Both the position numbers and the translations under genes were made by a program. Below are positions 43,801-56,015 of a stretch of 64,000 bases of DNA, in pieces; position 1 is the first letter of the stretch; each line of letters starts with the position of its first letter. Under the pieces are notes generated by a model. It had not been told where the DNA came from and searched no databases. It saw only the letters and a list, made by a program, of their open reading frames with translations. Location of the stretch: contig CP099839.1 in NCBI GenBank assembly GCA_030062745.1, forward strand, positions 28,519,451-28,583,450, in the 5' to 3' direction. The stretch comes from Capitulum mitella. Lineage: Eukaryota; Arthropoda; Thecostraca; Pollicipedomorpha; Pollicipedidae.

Positions 43801-45690
43801 GGGGGGCTGGTTCGCTAGCGGACGCTGGACTCGGAGCCGGGCCAGGTCGTGACAAAGGCCGCCCTCTGACGGCGGGCGTGACCGCCGGCCGACAGGGCGC
43901 GGCCCGGCCCGCGCCGCCGGCCGCCGCCGGTCAGCCACCATCAATCGGCCAGCGGCGGCGGCGCGGCCTCGTGCACGGCGGCCTGTTTGCGGCATGCGCG
44001 GCGGCGCGCAGATCGGTATCCGGTGGCCGCGCGGCCCGCGCCGCTCCTGATTAATGGTGGCCGCGGCCTTAATGCTGATCCGGCCCGGCCGAAAACACGC
44101 ATTCACGCCATGCTCGGCGGCGCCAGCGTCGGACACGATTCGCGCGGCCGGCGCGGTGCCGGCGCCCGGCCTCCTCGGCGGCGGCTGGAACGGCCACCGG
44201 CAGGCCTTCCGCGTCGCCGCCGCGCCGGGCCGCGCCGGCTTTGTCCGAAGTAAAAAGTCACTCCAAATAATGGAATAATGGCAAAAAATCGCGCAAGAAG
44301 TCGGCCAGAGGAGCTGGTCGGCCGCTGATTACCCGACGGCGGCCGGGTCGTGCTGCTCGCGCCGCCCGCCGCCCGCCGCGCCGCCATTTTGTCGGCGCCG
44401 CCTGCGGCCGTTCAGGCGGCGGCTGCACCGTTGCACTCGTTGCTGACCGGTGGCCGCGAGCGCCGGGTCTCCTCCGCGTGTGGACGATCGGGTCGGAGGA
44501 GCGGCGGCTCCGGACGTGGCCGCGCCGCCGCACGGCCTGTCGAGCCCGGCGTCTCCGAGGTCGGCCGGACGTCGCGTCGTCTTCAGCAGCGCCAGGTAGT
44601 AGCCGGGCCGGGCGGCGCGCGGCCTGACCGGTCCGCCGCCGCCGCACAAGTGCCGCCGAGGTGGCGACTGCCCCCCGCCGGCTGGCGTGCGCTGACTCTT
44701 CAGAACGCCGGCAACAGTCGAGTCATAGCCGACTGGATTGTCATCCCCGCTCGCTCCGCCGGCCGTGTGGGCGCTGAAGTGGGTCGTCCTGCCGGCGACT
44801 GCATCTGGGTCCTTGTCTTTTCCGCCGCGTTCGGGTTGATGTGTAATTAGTATTGAAGGTTGCGGTTACTGCTTGGTTTCGGTCCCAGGGCGTTTCGGAG
44901 AAGACGGCTCGGTCGGAGACGTCGGCATGGTTGAACTCGCTTGCTCTTGGCGTTGCTGACGTGACTGGTGGTGAAAGCCATCGTTGTCAGTTCTTCGTCG
45001 CTCCTGGAGGAGGCCTGTCCGGTCGGCCAGTCCTGGCAGTCACAGTGACTCGCCGAAGAATTCCTGTGGTGAATCAGTCACTTGTCTCGGACGGTGAGGG
45101 TGGAGTCAGCGTTTGCTCTGACCTTCTCATTGTGGACTAAGGACGTTCAGCGTCACCACTTTGTTGGAAGACCGATGCGCAGATGTTTTGCGGTTTATTG
45201 CGGTGTAAGTCTGCAGCATCCGTTTGGTATTCGTCAAGGTCTTTTGGTCTCGGATTAGGCTGACGTTGCGTGCATCCATGTTCCATCTTCCTTGACATTG
45301 TGGCATCTTTCTGGAGCATGTGTGGTCAGCACTGAAGAAGGCTCTTACCATCTGCATACCGATTAAGTTCAACAGTGGTCGGCGTTTAGTTGTGCTCGTC
45401 CGTACCTCAAACATCGAGGAACGCTCTGTTTGGTGAACAAATCTGGCAGAGAAAGGCGGCGGCGGAATTTCCAAATCGGTTGCCGGGATGACCTCCCCCG
45501 GGCCTGTGAGACGGCTCTTCCTGCTCTCACGTGATTTATGGTGAGAGTGACTGGTGCATTTTCGGTTTTGCTCTGTCCGCTCCAGATCTTCTGTGCCCGG
45601 GTCGCCCTCTCCCGAGTGGTGTGGCAAATTAATCTAATCACTGCTTTGGCTGTGCGGACGCGCCGGCCCACGCCGCCTTTGGCCAAAGCG

Positions 45691-45700
45691 GCTGAGTCAC
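45691..45700 (-). promoter_or_regulatory. Antioxidant response element-type site in cnc intron 3
   Basis: GCTGAGTCAC, reading GTGACTCAGC on the minus strand, satisfies the ARE core RTGAYnnnGC and equals the NQO1-type core. CNC-Maf dimers are the known binders, so feedback is conceivable. A site this short may occur by chance. Confidence 0.3.
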
Positions 45701-48187
45701 ACCGGTTTGTTTAGTAATCGCGCCGTTTATCCAACACTCCGTGGTGAATTCTGTTCAAATAGGCATTTCTTTGGCTCTGTCTGGCGCTCGTCTGTCATTT
45801 ATCATAACTAAAGGTGCATTGGCGCTGCGCGCGCGGTCGTGCGCGGCGTTGACTGGCCGGCCGGCCGGCGTTCCTGCGCCCGTCGTCATTAATAACGCGA
45901 CGGCCGGCGGCCCCCTGGGTCGGGCCGGGTCGCGGCCACCGCGGCCACCGCCGGCCGCCGCCGCCGCCGGTCTGCCGGCCCCCCGCAGCACCAATTACGC
46001 AGCCGCCGCCATTAGACGGCGGCCGACGCCGTTCCCCGCGCACCGACGGGACGCGCTGTCTCTCCGCGCGTCGCGGGCCCGGGTCGGGTCAGGTCAGCCG
46101 GCTGTCTGACGGGGTTCCCGGCTGGGCCAGGTCGGAAGGTCCTCTGATGCGGTTCAGGACCGGGTCAGGGAAGAAGATGGTGTGACCTGGTCTGAAGTCG
46201 GGTCAGGGAGAGCCGGAGCAGGCGAGGCGCAGTGCCAGGGTCCGGTCGCTCTCTTGTCAGGTATCGATTTCAGGGTATATGGTGATCCACGCGGTGCAGC
46301 CAGCTCTAGTTGCTGGAGACAGGTTGTGGGTAAGATAATTGAAACGTGTGAGGGTCTGCGGAGCGCCTTGTCATGACGGCGATATCTTAGCCAGGTGGAT
46401 GACAAACAGAACTGTATGAGAGTCATCACGATGTGCTGACGCTTTCCGCCTTACGTTTGTTTAACTTTGCCAGTGGGTTGAATACATTGATGGCTGTTCT
46501 GTCTGATGCTGAAGCCGTTCGAACGTTGTGGGCGGTTGTCAGTGCATGTTGCCTGCTTGACGCAGATGAGAGTATGGATCCTTTCGTGGACGATTTGAGG
46601 ATCGTTGGTCTCTCACCTACTTTGTGACTTCATGCCGCTGTGCCGAGGGTGACGCTGACTGTATCATGTTGGTCGATCGAATAGTTTTGAGCACAGTCAT
46701 AGTGTCTTTAGGTCGTTACCGACCACCAGAGCAGGGCGTCACTTCTCGACTAATGGGCGAAACTAATGGACGGCGGCATGACTCGGTGTGCAGCAGTTTT
46801 CTGAGAAGCAGATGCGTGGCGACCTCCGGCGGAACCCGCGCGGCCGACGACCCACCGCTCGGAGCGGGGCTCCTCCGAGAGCGCGTCCTCCCGGCGTCTG
46901 GGAGGGCGCCGCCGCCGGCCGTCAGGGGCGCCGCCGGTCGCCACCCGGGGGCCGACGGTAACGGCGGGCGTCCCGCGGCGTTCGCGGCGCGGCGGGCACG
47001 GTGCGTTGCCTCCGCGCCATTTGTTAGCGCCGCGCATTGTCTTAGGGGCGCCGGCGACGGCGCGCGGCGGCGGCACGGCACAAAGAGCGGCCAGCCGGAA
47101 TGGCCCGGCCGCTCCTGAATAGCGTCCCCTACGGAGTGTCGGATTAGGGCGCCGGCGCAGCGCCGCTCGCGATGAAGATTAAACGTCATTTATAATGCCT
47201 GTCAAAAATCGGCCGTTGGAGGCTGCTGGGAGCTGCGCGCTCGGCTGCGGCCGCCGCTGCCGGCCGTGCTCCGGCGGGCCCGCCCGCTGTCGACGGCCGC
47301 CCGCGGGAGCCGCCCTCGCGCGCGGAGGAAGCGGATGCGCGTTTTTGGCGCGCCAGTGTCTGTGCGACAGCGCGGTGCCGTGCATGGCGTCCCGCGCGCC
47401 GATTAGCCGCCATCGCGCGCGGCCGGACAAAAAGAGTCCTTGGTGGGCGCGGAGAGGTCGGGCGGTGCCGCGGTGAGCGCCGCTGGCTGCGCGCCGCCCC
47501 CGCCCCCGAGCCGGCCGCCAGCCAGTGGCGGGCCGACGCGGCCCGGCCACCGCCCACTGGTGCCGCCGGCGGCCGCCGACGGTGCCGGGAGAGCCGCCGC
47601 TAGGTGAGGCGCCCCGCAGCCGCGGCCCGCCGGACGTTCATGACCCGCCGTCCGGCCCGTCGGGCGTGAGGGGCGCCGGCCGGCCGCTTGGCCCGGCGCG
47701 GTTTGCTGAGCAAGTTTGCTTCTGTCGGCCGGTGTGTGTGAGGGAGTGTGTTTGAGCGCGGCCGAGGGCGGGCGGCCTGGGCCGGCGGCTCAGGGCCGGC
47801 CCGGTCACGCCGCCGTCAGGGCCGCCCCGCCCTGCCCAGTCGGCGGACCCCGGCCGGGCCGGGCCGGGCCGACCTGACCTGTCAGGCCGTCACGCCGCGC
47901 CGCCGCCCCGGTCGGGACGCCGCGCAGCAATGAAGCCACTTGCTGGCCGGCCGGGCTGACAGATATTATCTGGTCGCATACCGGCGCGTCCGAACGCTTT
48001 TACGGGCGTAACGAGCTGGAGGCGGCGCGCCGCGTCCGGCGTTGATTGTAGAGCCGGCCCGGCGGCACGTCGATTGGCTGCAATCGGCCCGAACGGCCGC
48101 CTGTCGGCCGGCGACGGCCGCGGCCGGACGGCGCGCTCTCGTTAGCCGGCGCCGGCCCGGGACGACCGGGCCCGAGACCCGCCGGCG

Positions 48188-48555
48188 TGGCGCTGATTTG
48201 GAGCGGGCCGGAGAGGTCAGAGGACCGCCCGTGACGTTGGTCCGGAGCAGAGCCGGAGAGGTCTCCGCCCGTCTGGCGTTGGTCCGGAGCTGGACCGGAG
48301 AGGTCAGAGGACCGCCCGTGGCGTTGGTCCGGAGCTGAGCCGGAGAGGTCAGAGGACCGCCCGTGGCGTTGGTCCGGAGCTGGACCGAAGAGGTCTCCGC
48401 CCGTGTGGCGCTGGTCCTGAGCTGGGCGGGAGAAGTTACCACCCGTCTGGCACTGGTCGGGAGCTGGGCGGTAGAGGTCAGCGTGTCTGGGGCTGATCCA
48501 GACTGGGCCGGGGAAGTTGGAGAGGTCTCAAACCATGTGGGTCTGGTTTGAAAGT
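48188..48555. repeat. 42/45-bp minisatellite
   Basis: Units GTTGGTCCGGAGCTGGACCG plus GAGAGGTCAGAGGACCGCCC plus GTGGC (45 bp) alternate with 42-bp units carrying TCTCCGCCCGTCTGGC. There are about eight units, more diverged toward the right. It is in-phase repetitive, so long frames on both strands are artefacts. Confidence 0.85.
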
Positions 48556-51498
48556 CAGTCGCAGAAGTGGCTATCTGATACGCGGTGGCTGATCCGGAGG
48601 TCAGCGTGGCGACCTGAGGTCTGGGTGTTTCGGTCTCCGCCGCCGAGTCCTCAAACGCGTGACTGCCACGGCGTCCACCTGGTACTCGGCCGGTTAACGG
48701 AGACTCACAAGACGCGTGTGTGACCCGCTCACAACGCACGTCTCCAGCGAGGTGTCCTGTATTGCTCCTGCGAGCGGTGGTCTCCGCGTCCTCTTGGCCG
48801 GCTAAGGTTGCGCGGACGCCCGGGACGCTCCTCCGCAGCCAGCAGCGGCCCGGCGGGACGTAGCCGGTCTTGGTCCGCGTGTTTCCGCTTGTCTAGGTGA
48901 GCGGTTTTCGGCGGCGAGACTGGTACTGCGGCGGGCTGGCTGTGGCGTGTCGATGACAGCCGCCGAGCGGTGCTGTCGGGACCTGGCCGCGGCCGGCTCG
49001 GTCTCGGCTGTTTGCTCGCTGCTTGACCCGGTTTTGGCCTCTTGACGTGGCCGCCAGCGGCCCAGTGCCTGGCCGCGGCCTGTGAACACAGGCGGATGAC
49101 CCTGGAAGGTCTCTGGCGGACACGTGGGTGTTTCGCCTTGATGTGCGGCCGTTGGGCGCATGTCTCGTGTTGTTCACGCAGATAGCGGCGCTCTCTGTTC
49201 TGAGTAAGAAGAGCTGCTGTCTAGTGGTTTTGCCCATGCTGCAGCTCTCAAGTTTATCGTGTACTCGTACACCCGCACGCTTCTCGCGTATCTACAGATC
49301 AATCACAAATGCGCATGACTCGATTGCCATTTCGATTGCTGGGCACTTGCGCCGCGTTTGTGCAAGATACTAAAAATTGGAGAATATTTTCCCATGTCGT
49401 AGTCTTTATTAAAGAGCATACTTGAGTTATTGGTGTCTGTTTGTCAGTTTTTGATCATTAGTTTGTATACTCTGATCTATGCTGGTTGTGTATGTCATGT
49501 GCTTCATTTTAACCTGACGTGATTTGTTACCGGTGATGAGTTTTTCTCTTGTTTTAATTTCGTCTGGCGGTGCATGAGATTCCGCACAAGATATCGTTGC
49601 GGAGGCATATTCACGACCTTTTCTCCCCGTTGCAGTGCTTGCCATTGTGTTGAGCGTTTTCTCTAAATTCGAGGACTCATTGTCAGTAGTATGACTCGTA
49701 GACGCTTGGCAGGGCTCATGACAAGGAGTCGTTTTACTCTTTTCTTTGCGTTTCGAAGCCATGTTTTCAGATGGCGTTCGGCATGTTGATGTTACTTTGT
49801 TGCCCTTCTCACTATAAACGATGCATTGGCAGTCGAAACCTCACGCACACCCATGGTGTTGTTTGCGATTACCGGACAGTTTAAAAATATGACAAAAAGT
49901 GTGGAGATCCGAAAACATCATCTCGGAACAGTTACGAAGGTAGAAAACATAGCAAGCTAACTTACTGTGAATGATAATTCAAAACCATTAAAGAACTGAG
50001 CTGTCCTATGGTGACAACTGTGTTTCGTTGTATCAGCAGAGATTCTCGGCCTTCGGCCTAGCTCATAATTATGTGTTTGTGTTCCAAGAGAAGTGTAGTA
50101 TACACATTGTGGCTTGCAGATCCGAAAGATTCCCAGCTTTCTGAAAGAGCACTATTCAGGTTGAATGGTAAAGAATATTACATAACTGTAGATCATATAT
50201 CATATTGTCATTGTGCTTCTGTGCGGCGAAAGCGCTGTTTTTCATTTTTGCGTGCAAGGCACATTGTCTCCGGAGATGCACTCGATCATGGCGTCAGATA
50301 TATCTGTCCAACCACGGTGGACTAGCGCCTGTAATATTGCTCTGCCAGGCGATATGCGTGGTTTGTTGGTGACACGTTGTTCGTGGCTGCTTTAATCATT
50401 GTATATTCGGTCAGTGGCATTGGTCAGAATTTGACGCGATGGTAATGAATTTTTCTTTTAAAGGTCAGTGGTGATTTTTATGTTAAATGAAATGTCAAGA
50501 TTACTTTATTTTTTATGTGGCCGAGAACGATTGTTGTCTATGTTAGTGGTGTTTGTTGCTGGTTTTGACCGCGTATTTGTGAAAATGTTTCACTTCGTAA
50601 CGACGCAAGTCGTCTTGTTTTATTGTTTCCCGTCCTTTTGATCTTCACACTTCAGGGCACCACTTGGTGTACAAAGGGAATTGTCCTCACTGACCAGAAA
50701 AACACATGCCTTTTGTGCAACGGCCCGGCCATCGTGCTGTACAAGTGTCGCAGCAGTCGCGCCGTCGTCGGCGCCAGATGTGGCGTTCCTGTGCGTCGAG
50801 TCGGCTCCGACGGCCTCTCCGCCGCTGACGTCGACGTCGTGCATAATGGCGCGCTGTCGGCGTCGCCCCGCACTTGTCGCGCGCCGCGGCCGGAGGATCG
50901 GCGCCGCGGCTGTCGGCTCAGGTGCGCGCGGCGCTGTCCGCGGCCGGCCGGCCGTCACCGCGCCATTGTGCCGTCGGCGGCGCACGTGCACGTCTCGGCC
51001 CGCCCCGCCACCCGGCGGCCGCCGCCGCTTTGTGCCCGCGGCGGATGTGCGTCAGGGCCGGCCTCGCGCCCGGGCGCCGGCGGCGAGCTGTCGCTCCGGA
51101 GCGTCGCCGCGTCTGCGGCCCGAGCTGGGCCGGCCTCCGGTCCGCGACCGGTGGCGCACTCGCTCGTACACACTCACACACGCGCGGACGGACGACGGAC
51201 GTGCACGCGCCGCACGAGCCGGCCTCCTGCATGACCGGCGAAACGGCCATTCTTCCGACTCATTGCCGGCCTGCCTTGACCTTATCACTCATATTTCGCC
51301 GACGTCGTCGCGTTGTTTACTACGTACATGATACGGCGTTTTGGTGGGCGCAGATGAATTAACAGAAATAGTTGTGCCGTCTAATGGCGGCAGCCGGCTG
51401 ACCGGCGGCGATGACTAAGATGTAGGTGGCGCTGCGGGCGCCGGGAGCCGCCGCCGCCGCGGCGGACCGTCTGACGCCGCGTCGCCGACTTGCCGCAG

Positions 51499-51656
51499 GG
51501 GAGTACGTGCCGCGGGCGCCGGCCGAGGCGCCCGACCCGGAGCCGGCCGCCGCCGCCGCTGCGCTGCCCGGACCGGCCGAGCGGCCGCCGCCGGCCGCCG
51601 AGCAGCGCCCGCTGGGAGCCAGTCCCCGCCGCCAGCCGGACCACCCCGACGATAAG
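51499..51656 (+). CDS. cnc: cnc coding exon 4: completes ETGE (high-affinity KEAP1 motif)
   Basis: After acceptor GACTTGCCGCAG the exon starts GG GAG TAC GTG CCG. With the G of exon 3 this encodes Gly-Glu-Tyr-Val-Pro, so the spliced protein reads DSETGEYVPRAPAEAPD. ETGE followed by an aromatic, an aliphatic residue and Pro is the diagnostic KEAP1-binding hinge of NRF2/NRF1/Cnc proteins. A low-complexity Ala/Pro/Glu linker follows, ending DHPDDK at the donor AAG|gtgggt (phase 0). The perfect restoration of a known motif over an 8.5-kb gap is the strongest internal support for the gene model. Residues are about 309-361 of the long form without the optional microexon. Confidence 0.88.
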
Positions 51657-51923
51657 GTGGGTCCTAGGTGACGGAAGCTGTAGCGGTCACCGGCCGAGGC
51701 TTCATTTAACCTTGGCGAGGGGTGCATGTGTTCGTCTGCAAAGAATGTTTTGTTCGCGGTAAAGAAACATAAAACCGATTGGTACGTTTTTATGTCTTTC
51801 ACACGTGGTCCTGCTGAACAGCAGACGTCTTGTTATCAACATCGCCGCCTGCCATGACGTCACACATCAGCTGAATCCTCTGCACGCGCGTCACGGTGAA
51901 CGGATCCGCTTGTGTGCGTGCAG
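51657..51923 (+). other. cnc intron 4 (267 bp)
   Basis: gtgggt to GTGTGCGTGCAG, phase 0. The only short intron in the visible gene; no feature inside. Confidence 0.7.
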
Positions 51924-52058
51924 GTCGCAGCCGCGCGTCACCCATCCGGCGAGGACTCTGGCCAGGGCAGCTCGGCCGAGTCGGAGCCCGGGGACGCCGA
52001 GCTCGGGCTGCTCGATGAGATGATCCAGACGGCCCAGCACCACCCGGCCTCAATGCAG
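51924..52058 (+). CDS. cnc: cnc coding exon 5: Ser/Glu-rich segment ahead of the transactivation region
   Basis: It contains 45 codons in phase 0 between TGCGTGCAG|GTC and CAG|gtaccg. The product is VAAARHPSGEDSGQGSSAES..., then DAELGLLDEMIQTAQHHP and ASMQ. A second AG seven bases into the exon would shift the frame and end the acidic pattern, so the first acceptor is chosen. SGEDSGQGSS is a plausible phosphorylation-rich acidic stretch. LLDEMIQTAQHHP resembles the amphipathic helix plus His-rich stretch that follows the Neh2 region in insect Cnc, as I recall it, but I cannot align it. The next exons (Neh6-like, CNC box and bZIP) are not found before 64000. Confidence 0.72.
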
Positions 52059-53039
52059 GTACCGTGTCCCGCTGCCCGAGAGCCGTGCCGAGCGGAGAGA
52101 CGGGTGGGTCCCCGGGCCTGGGTCCCCGGGCTCATCTCCTCTCCATGGGGCCGAGCGGCGGTGGGTATCTCCTGGGAGAGGGACGCTCACTCGCCCGCCG
52201 GACCGCCCGCGGCGAGTCGCGTCCGGCCCGGATGACCCCACCGTTTGGCAGTAGCAAGAAAAGGCGGGGAGCGAACTCTGTCTCCCGGCTGGCTGCGGCA
52301 AAGCAGTTCTTGGAATATCCTGCTTGCTTGAGTGATGTCAGCGCCGGGCGGCGGCAGGCGCCGCTCGGCCGGACGTCCCTGCGCGTCGCCAGGCGGTCTG
52401 CCGGCGCGGCGCGGCGCAGTGAGCCGTGAGCCGTGAGCCGGTGAGCGCTGCACCCCGCCGGGTCGTGCCCCAGTCCGGGCCGGCGGGCCCACCTGGCCAG
52501 AAGTCAGACGGCCGCCGTAATGGCTGGGAAGTGGCGCCACTTTTGGGCGCGTTTCAATTTGGGGAAATGTCAATTTGGGAAAAAGCGGCGGCCGGCTCTG
52601 TTTGTGTTTTGGGAATGGATACTTGAACGTAATTGGCCGGCGCTGGCGGCGAGACAGGTGGCGGGGAGCGCCACAGGACGCGCTCTCCGGGCGGCCGTAT
52701 CCGGCGCGGCGGCGCGCCAAACGCCCCCCCCCCCCCGGCCGCACTCATGAACATCGCTGTCGGCCGACACTTGAAAGCGGCGGGGCCATCTGTGGACGTC
52801 ACGTGGAGGGCCGGCGCCGCTCCCTGTATGGTCCGGCCGGCGACCGCCGCCGGCGCGGCCTCGGCCGCTGCACTGTTGGCACAAACAATCAGCCCCGCGC
52901 TGCCAGGCGGCGGCTGCAGGCCCGGCGGCGACCGTGGCCACTCGTCGTGCCCCGCGTCCGGTCTGGCAGCGGTCTCCCCCACCGGCCCGGTCCCGGCTGC
53001 CCGGCTCTCCTCTCGGCACGTGTCTCGTGACCCTCTTAG

Positions 53040-53103
53040 AGCCCGCGCATGTCGTCAGTCGGCCGCTGCGCCGTCCCACAGGCGGGGCGGCCGCCGAGCC
53101 AAG
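53040..53103 (+). CDS. Weak candidate cnc exon
   Basis: Acceptor GTGACCCTCTTAG and an excellent donor CAAG|gtaagt enclose 64 nt open in phase 0 (SPRMSSVGRCAVPQAGRPPS...). It would leave in phase 1. There is no family similarity. Kept only because the donor is consensus and the phase fits exon 5. Confidence 0.2.
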
Positions 53104-53704
53104 GTAAGTCTGGCCGAGAAGGCGTCCACGCGCCGGCCGGACGGCGGCCGGAGCCGTGTGGCGCAGAGGCCGGCCCGGTCCGGCCCGGGGTCGCGACGCC
53201 TTTGGTGCATTTGTGGCGTTGCTTCATTCGCGGCCTGATTGGGACTGGGGAAACGAAGAAAAGGTCGCGGGATGGGGAGAAAATAACTTCGGACATTGAT
53301 GAAGACATAAGCATAAGCGCAGCGAAATACTGAAAAGTTCTGGTCCATGGCTCATGGTCCCGGAGCCGTGTGATCGTCAGGACGCCTGGAAGTCGCACCG
53401 GACGCTGTTGACTGGCGTAGGTCCGGGTGCGGTGCGGCCGCTTGCGTGCGGCGCGGTGTGAACTACGCCGGGCCCGGCGCCGCCGACCGGCCGCTGTTCT
53501 TCGGCCGCGGGCCGCGGAGATTACCTACGACAACCCGGCGCGGCGGCCGCCAAGCGCCTCGTTAGCGGCTGCTGGCCGCGTTATGGACGCTAACTGGCCA
53601 TTGCTGCGGTTTCCGTACGGTGCCGCGACTATCCGAAGCGGAACAAAGGGCGTGAAACTCGTCGGGCGCTGCGCCCGTTTCCAGCTGTAAACCAGGAAAG
53701 TGTG

Positions 53705-54265
53705 AAATATGCTAATGAAATGTTTGCGCGCGGCGTCGCTGCCGAATTGGCGTTTAATTCGACGGCCGTGTGTTTCTGGCCGCTGCCGCGGATAAGCGGC
53801 GTGATTTATGCGCCCGCTCACCGACACGGCCCCGGTCGGATGCTGCGCTCTGCTGCGGCCGCTAACTGCGACCGCGCTGACCTCGGCCGGGTCGCGCCGC
53901 CGCCGCCGGCGACCGCCGGAAAACCCCGCGCCGCCGGCCGCTGCAGGCCGCCGCCGCTGCAGGGCGGCGCGAGCGGGCCGTCCGCGCCGGGACGCCGCCG
54001 GCCGTGGGCGCCGCGCCGCCGGCCGGCCGCGGCGTCCGCGTCGCCGCCGCCGACGCGGACGTGTCGGGCCGCGCGGCCGGCGTATTTGCATGCTAATCGG
54101 CGGCGGCCGTCCGCCCAGGATAAGCACGGCGGCCGCGGCCATCTGGGCCGCGCGGCGGCGGCGAGGGCGCGCCGCCCGCCGCCGAGTGTTGACTCTGTCC
54201 GGCGCTTCTGTTTACCCGCCGCCAGTGTTTGCCCGTGTGCCGCCAGCCGCATTTGCATAAATGCT
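53705..54265. promoter_or_regulatory. Cluster of POU/octamer motifs in a GC-rich intronic island
   Basis: ATGCTAAT at 53709-53716, ATTTGCATGCTAAT at 54084-54097 (two overlapping octamer half-patterns) and ATTTGCATAAAT at 54251-54262 lie within 560 bp of ~70% GC sequence where AT-rich 8-mers are rare. ATTTGCAT is the canonical POU-domain target. The island also has GATTTATG near 53802. A candidate intronic enhancer; activity is inferred. Confidence 0.35.
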
Positions 54266-55009
54266 TCTCGTCGCCTGTGAGCGACATTGAAAAGTGAAAG
54301 ACGGCTCCGTCGCGGAGGAGGCGGCGCGCGGAAGGCCGGTTCGGGTCGCGCCGATTGCGTGATTGCGTCAAGAGGGAGCGTTGGTTGGCGCGCGAGGAGA
54401 GGCTGCGGCTTGGCTCGCGTCTTGTGGTCGATTTCACCCAGGTGGGTGGTTTTACCGGACGCGGTGTCGACTGTCCACGCCGGGGACCAGGCGTCGGTGC
54501 ACGGCGCGTCGGCGAGTCGCCCTCTCCTCGCGGCCGGCTCAGAGTGCGCGGCGGCTGCGTGCGCGGCGGCGGCGCGGCCGCGCCCCAGCGGGACGCTCTC
54601 TGGCGCCGCCGGCCACCGGGGCGCCGTGTGAAGTGACCGGTTTTCGCAAACGGCCTGGGAGACTGCGCGTGCCGCTCGGCTGGGCTGCACGCCACCGACG
54701 GCCGGCGACTGCACGGCCGGCGAAGCTAGCACCGCCGGCTGGTGTTAGCGGCCGGCGGCCGTCGCTCGCGGCCGGCCGGCGCCGCGCCGACGGCCGGCTG
54801 ACCGGCTGCGTCGTGGCCATTACAGCTCGACCTCCGGCCTGGCGTGGCACAGCGATCAGTCCCACCCAGGTGCGGACGTCCTGCGACTCCCGTACTAATA
54901 AGCGGACTTCAGCGTGTTAATCGCCGAGATGCATTTGGTAGTTCTCTGTAATTTCCGTCAAGATTTATTATCGACTTGGTGATGCATGCCACGAGTTTTC
55001 ATTCTCACG

Positions 55010-55160
55010 CCCATGCGGTGGGTATGAGAATTTTTAAGCGTTCTAGCTGTCGGGCTTCGAACCCATCGCTACACCCAAGTCCCGCCGTGATGCCAAACCC
55101 TCTCCGACGCTGCGGGCTGTCGCCGGGCACGCCAGCGCCGACTGTCTGACGTTGAGCACC
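55010..55160 (-). repeat. Possible tRNA-like (SINE-type) segment
   Basis: On the minus strand GGGTTCGAAGCCCG near 55052-55066 fits a B-box, and TTTGGCATCACGG about 30 bp ahead is a poor A-box. No other copy is seen in the window. Weak. Confidence 0.2.
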
Positions 55161-55280
55161 GTCTGGTGAGCGTCTGGTGGGGGGTGCATCATTGTGCACT
55201 ACCGGTCCCGTGAGGCGGGCAATTTGCGCGACGGGCCCTAATGGACACGGCCGTTTTCTGTACGGCTAGTAATTGGAGTC

Positions 55281-55465
55281 ATCCGCAGCACGGGCGGCGT
55301 CTCGGCGCACCGCCTGGCTGCGGCCGGCTGTCACCAGGCTGTACAGTCCCCCCGCGCCGGACGCCTCATATCCGCAGCACGGGCGGCGTCTCGGCGCCCC
55401 GTGTGGCTGCGGCCGGCTGTCACCAGTCCCCCCCCCCCCGCGCCGGACGCCTCATATCCGCAGCG
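55281..55465. repeat. Tandem duplication, unit 86-89 bp, about two copies
   Basis: ATCCGCAGCACGGGCGGCG occurs at 55281 and 55370, and ATCCGCAGC begins a third partial unit at 55456. Units end GCGCCGGACGCCTCAT. Copies are nearly identical, so the duplication is recent. Confidence 0.85.
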
Positions 55466-55982
55466 GCTGGCGCCGTAGTTGCCGAGGTCACCGCCGGGCG
55501 GCGCTGCTTCGGCGGCGCGCCGGTGTGAAGCACAGCAGGATTGATGTGCGGCCGTCCGTCGGCGCCGCGCGCCGCCCTGGAGCTCCCCTTGCGTGTATTT
55601 ACGTCCGATTATAAACGACGCGCCCCATGGTCTTGGGGCACCGACAGGACGTTGCCCTTCCTCCCGATTGTACCTTATTATCGGCCTGAAAAGGTGGCCT
55701 CTCCGCCCGCCGTATGACAAATCTACGCATATCTATACAAGCACCGCTAATTATAGAGCGCCGACCCCGGGCTGTTGCGCGCCGTAGTTTTTTGCAACAT
55801 TTCTATCCGATGCACACTGACGGGATATTAATAATACGTCTGTGAATGGCCGCGGCGCATTTATCACCGGGGTGGCGGGACACGAGTAGCCCGGGGAGCG
55901 GCGGCGTGCCGGACCGCTCCGGCCGCCGCATGGGGCACCCGAGCCGGCCGGAGCGGCGCCCGCGCGGCCGGCAGCGCTGCAT

Positions 55983-56015
<33 letters not shown>

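Larger units (their letters stand above)
43028..51498 (+). other. cnc intron 3 (about 8.5 kb), interrupting the ETGE codons
   Basis: gtgact to TTGCCGCAG, phase 1. Two very GC-rich tracts (43260-44820 and 45820-48200) produce long open frames in all phases through scarcity of stop codons; none has a domain. 49160-50620 is AT-richer and featureless. 50640-51230 is again CpG-rich. Minisatellites and an ARE-type site are listed separately. Confidence 0.75.
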
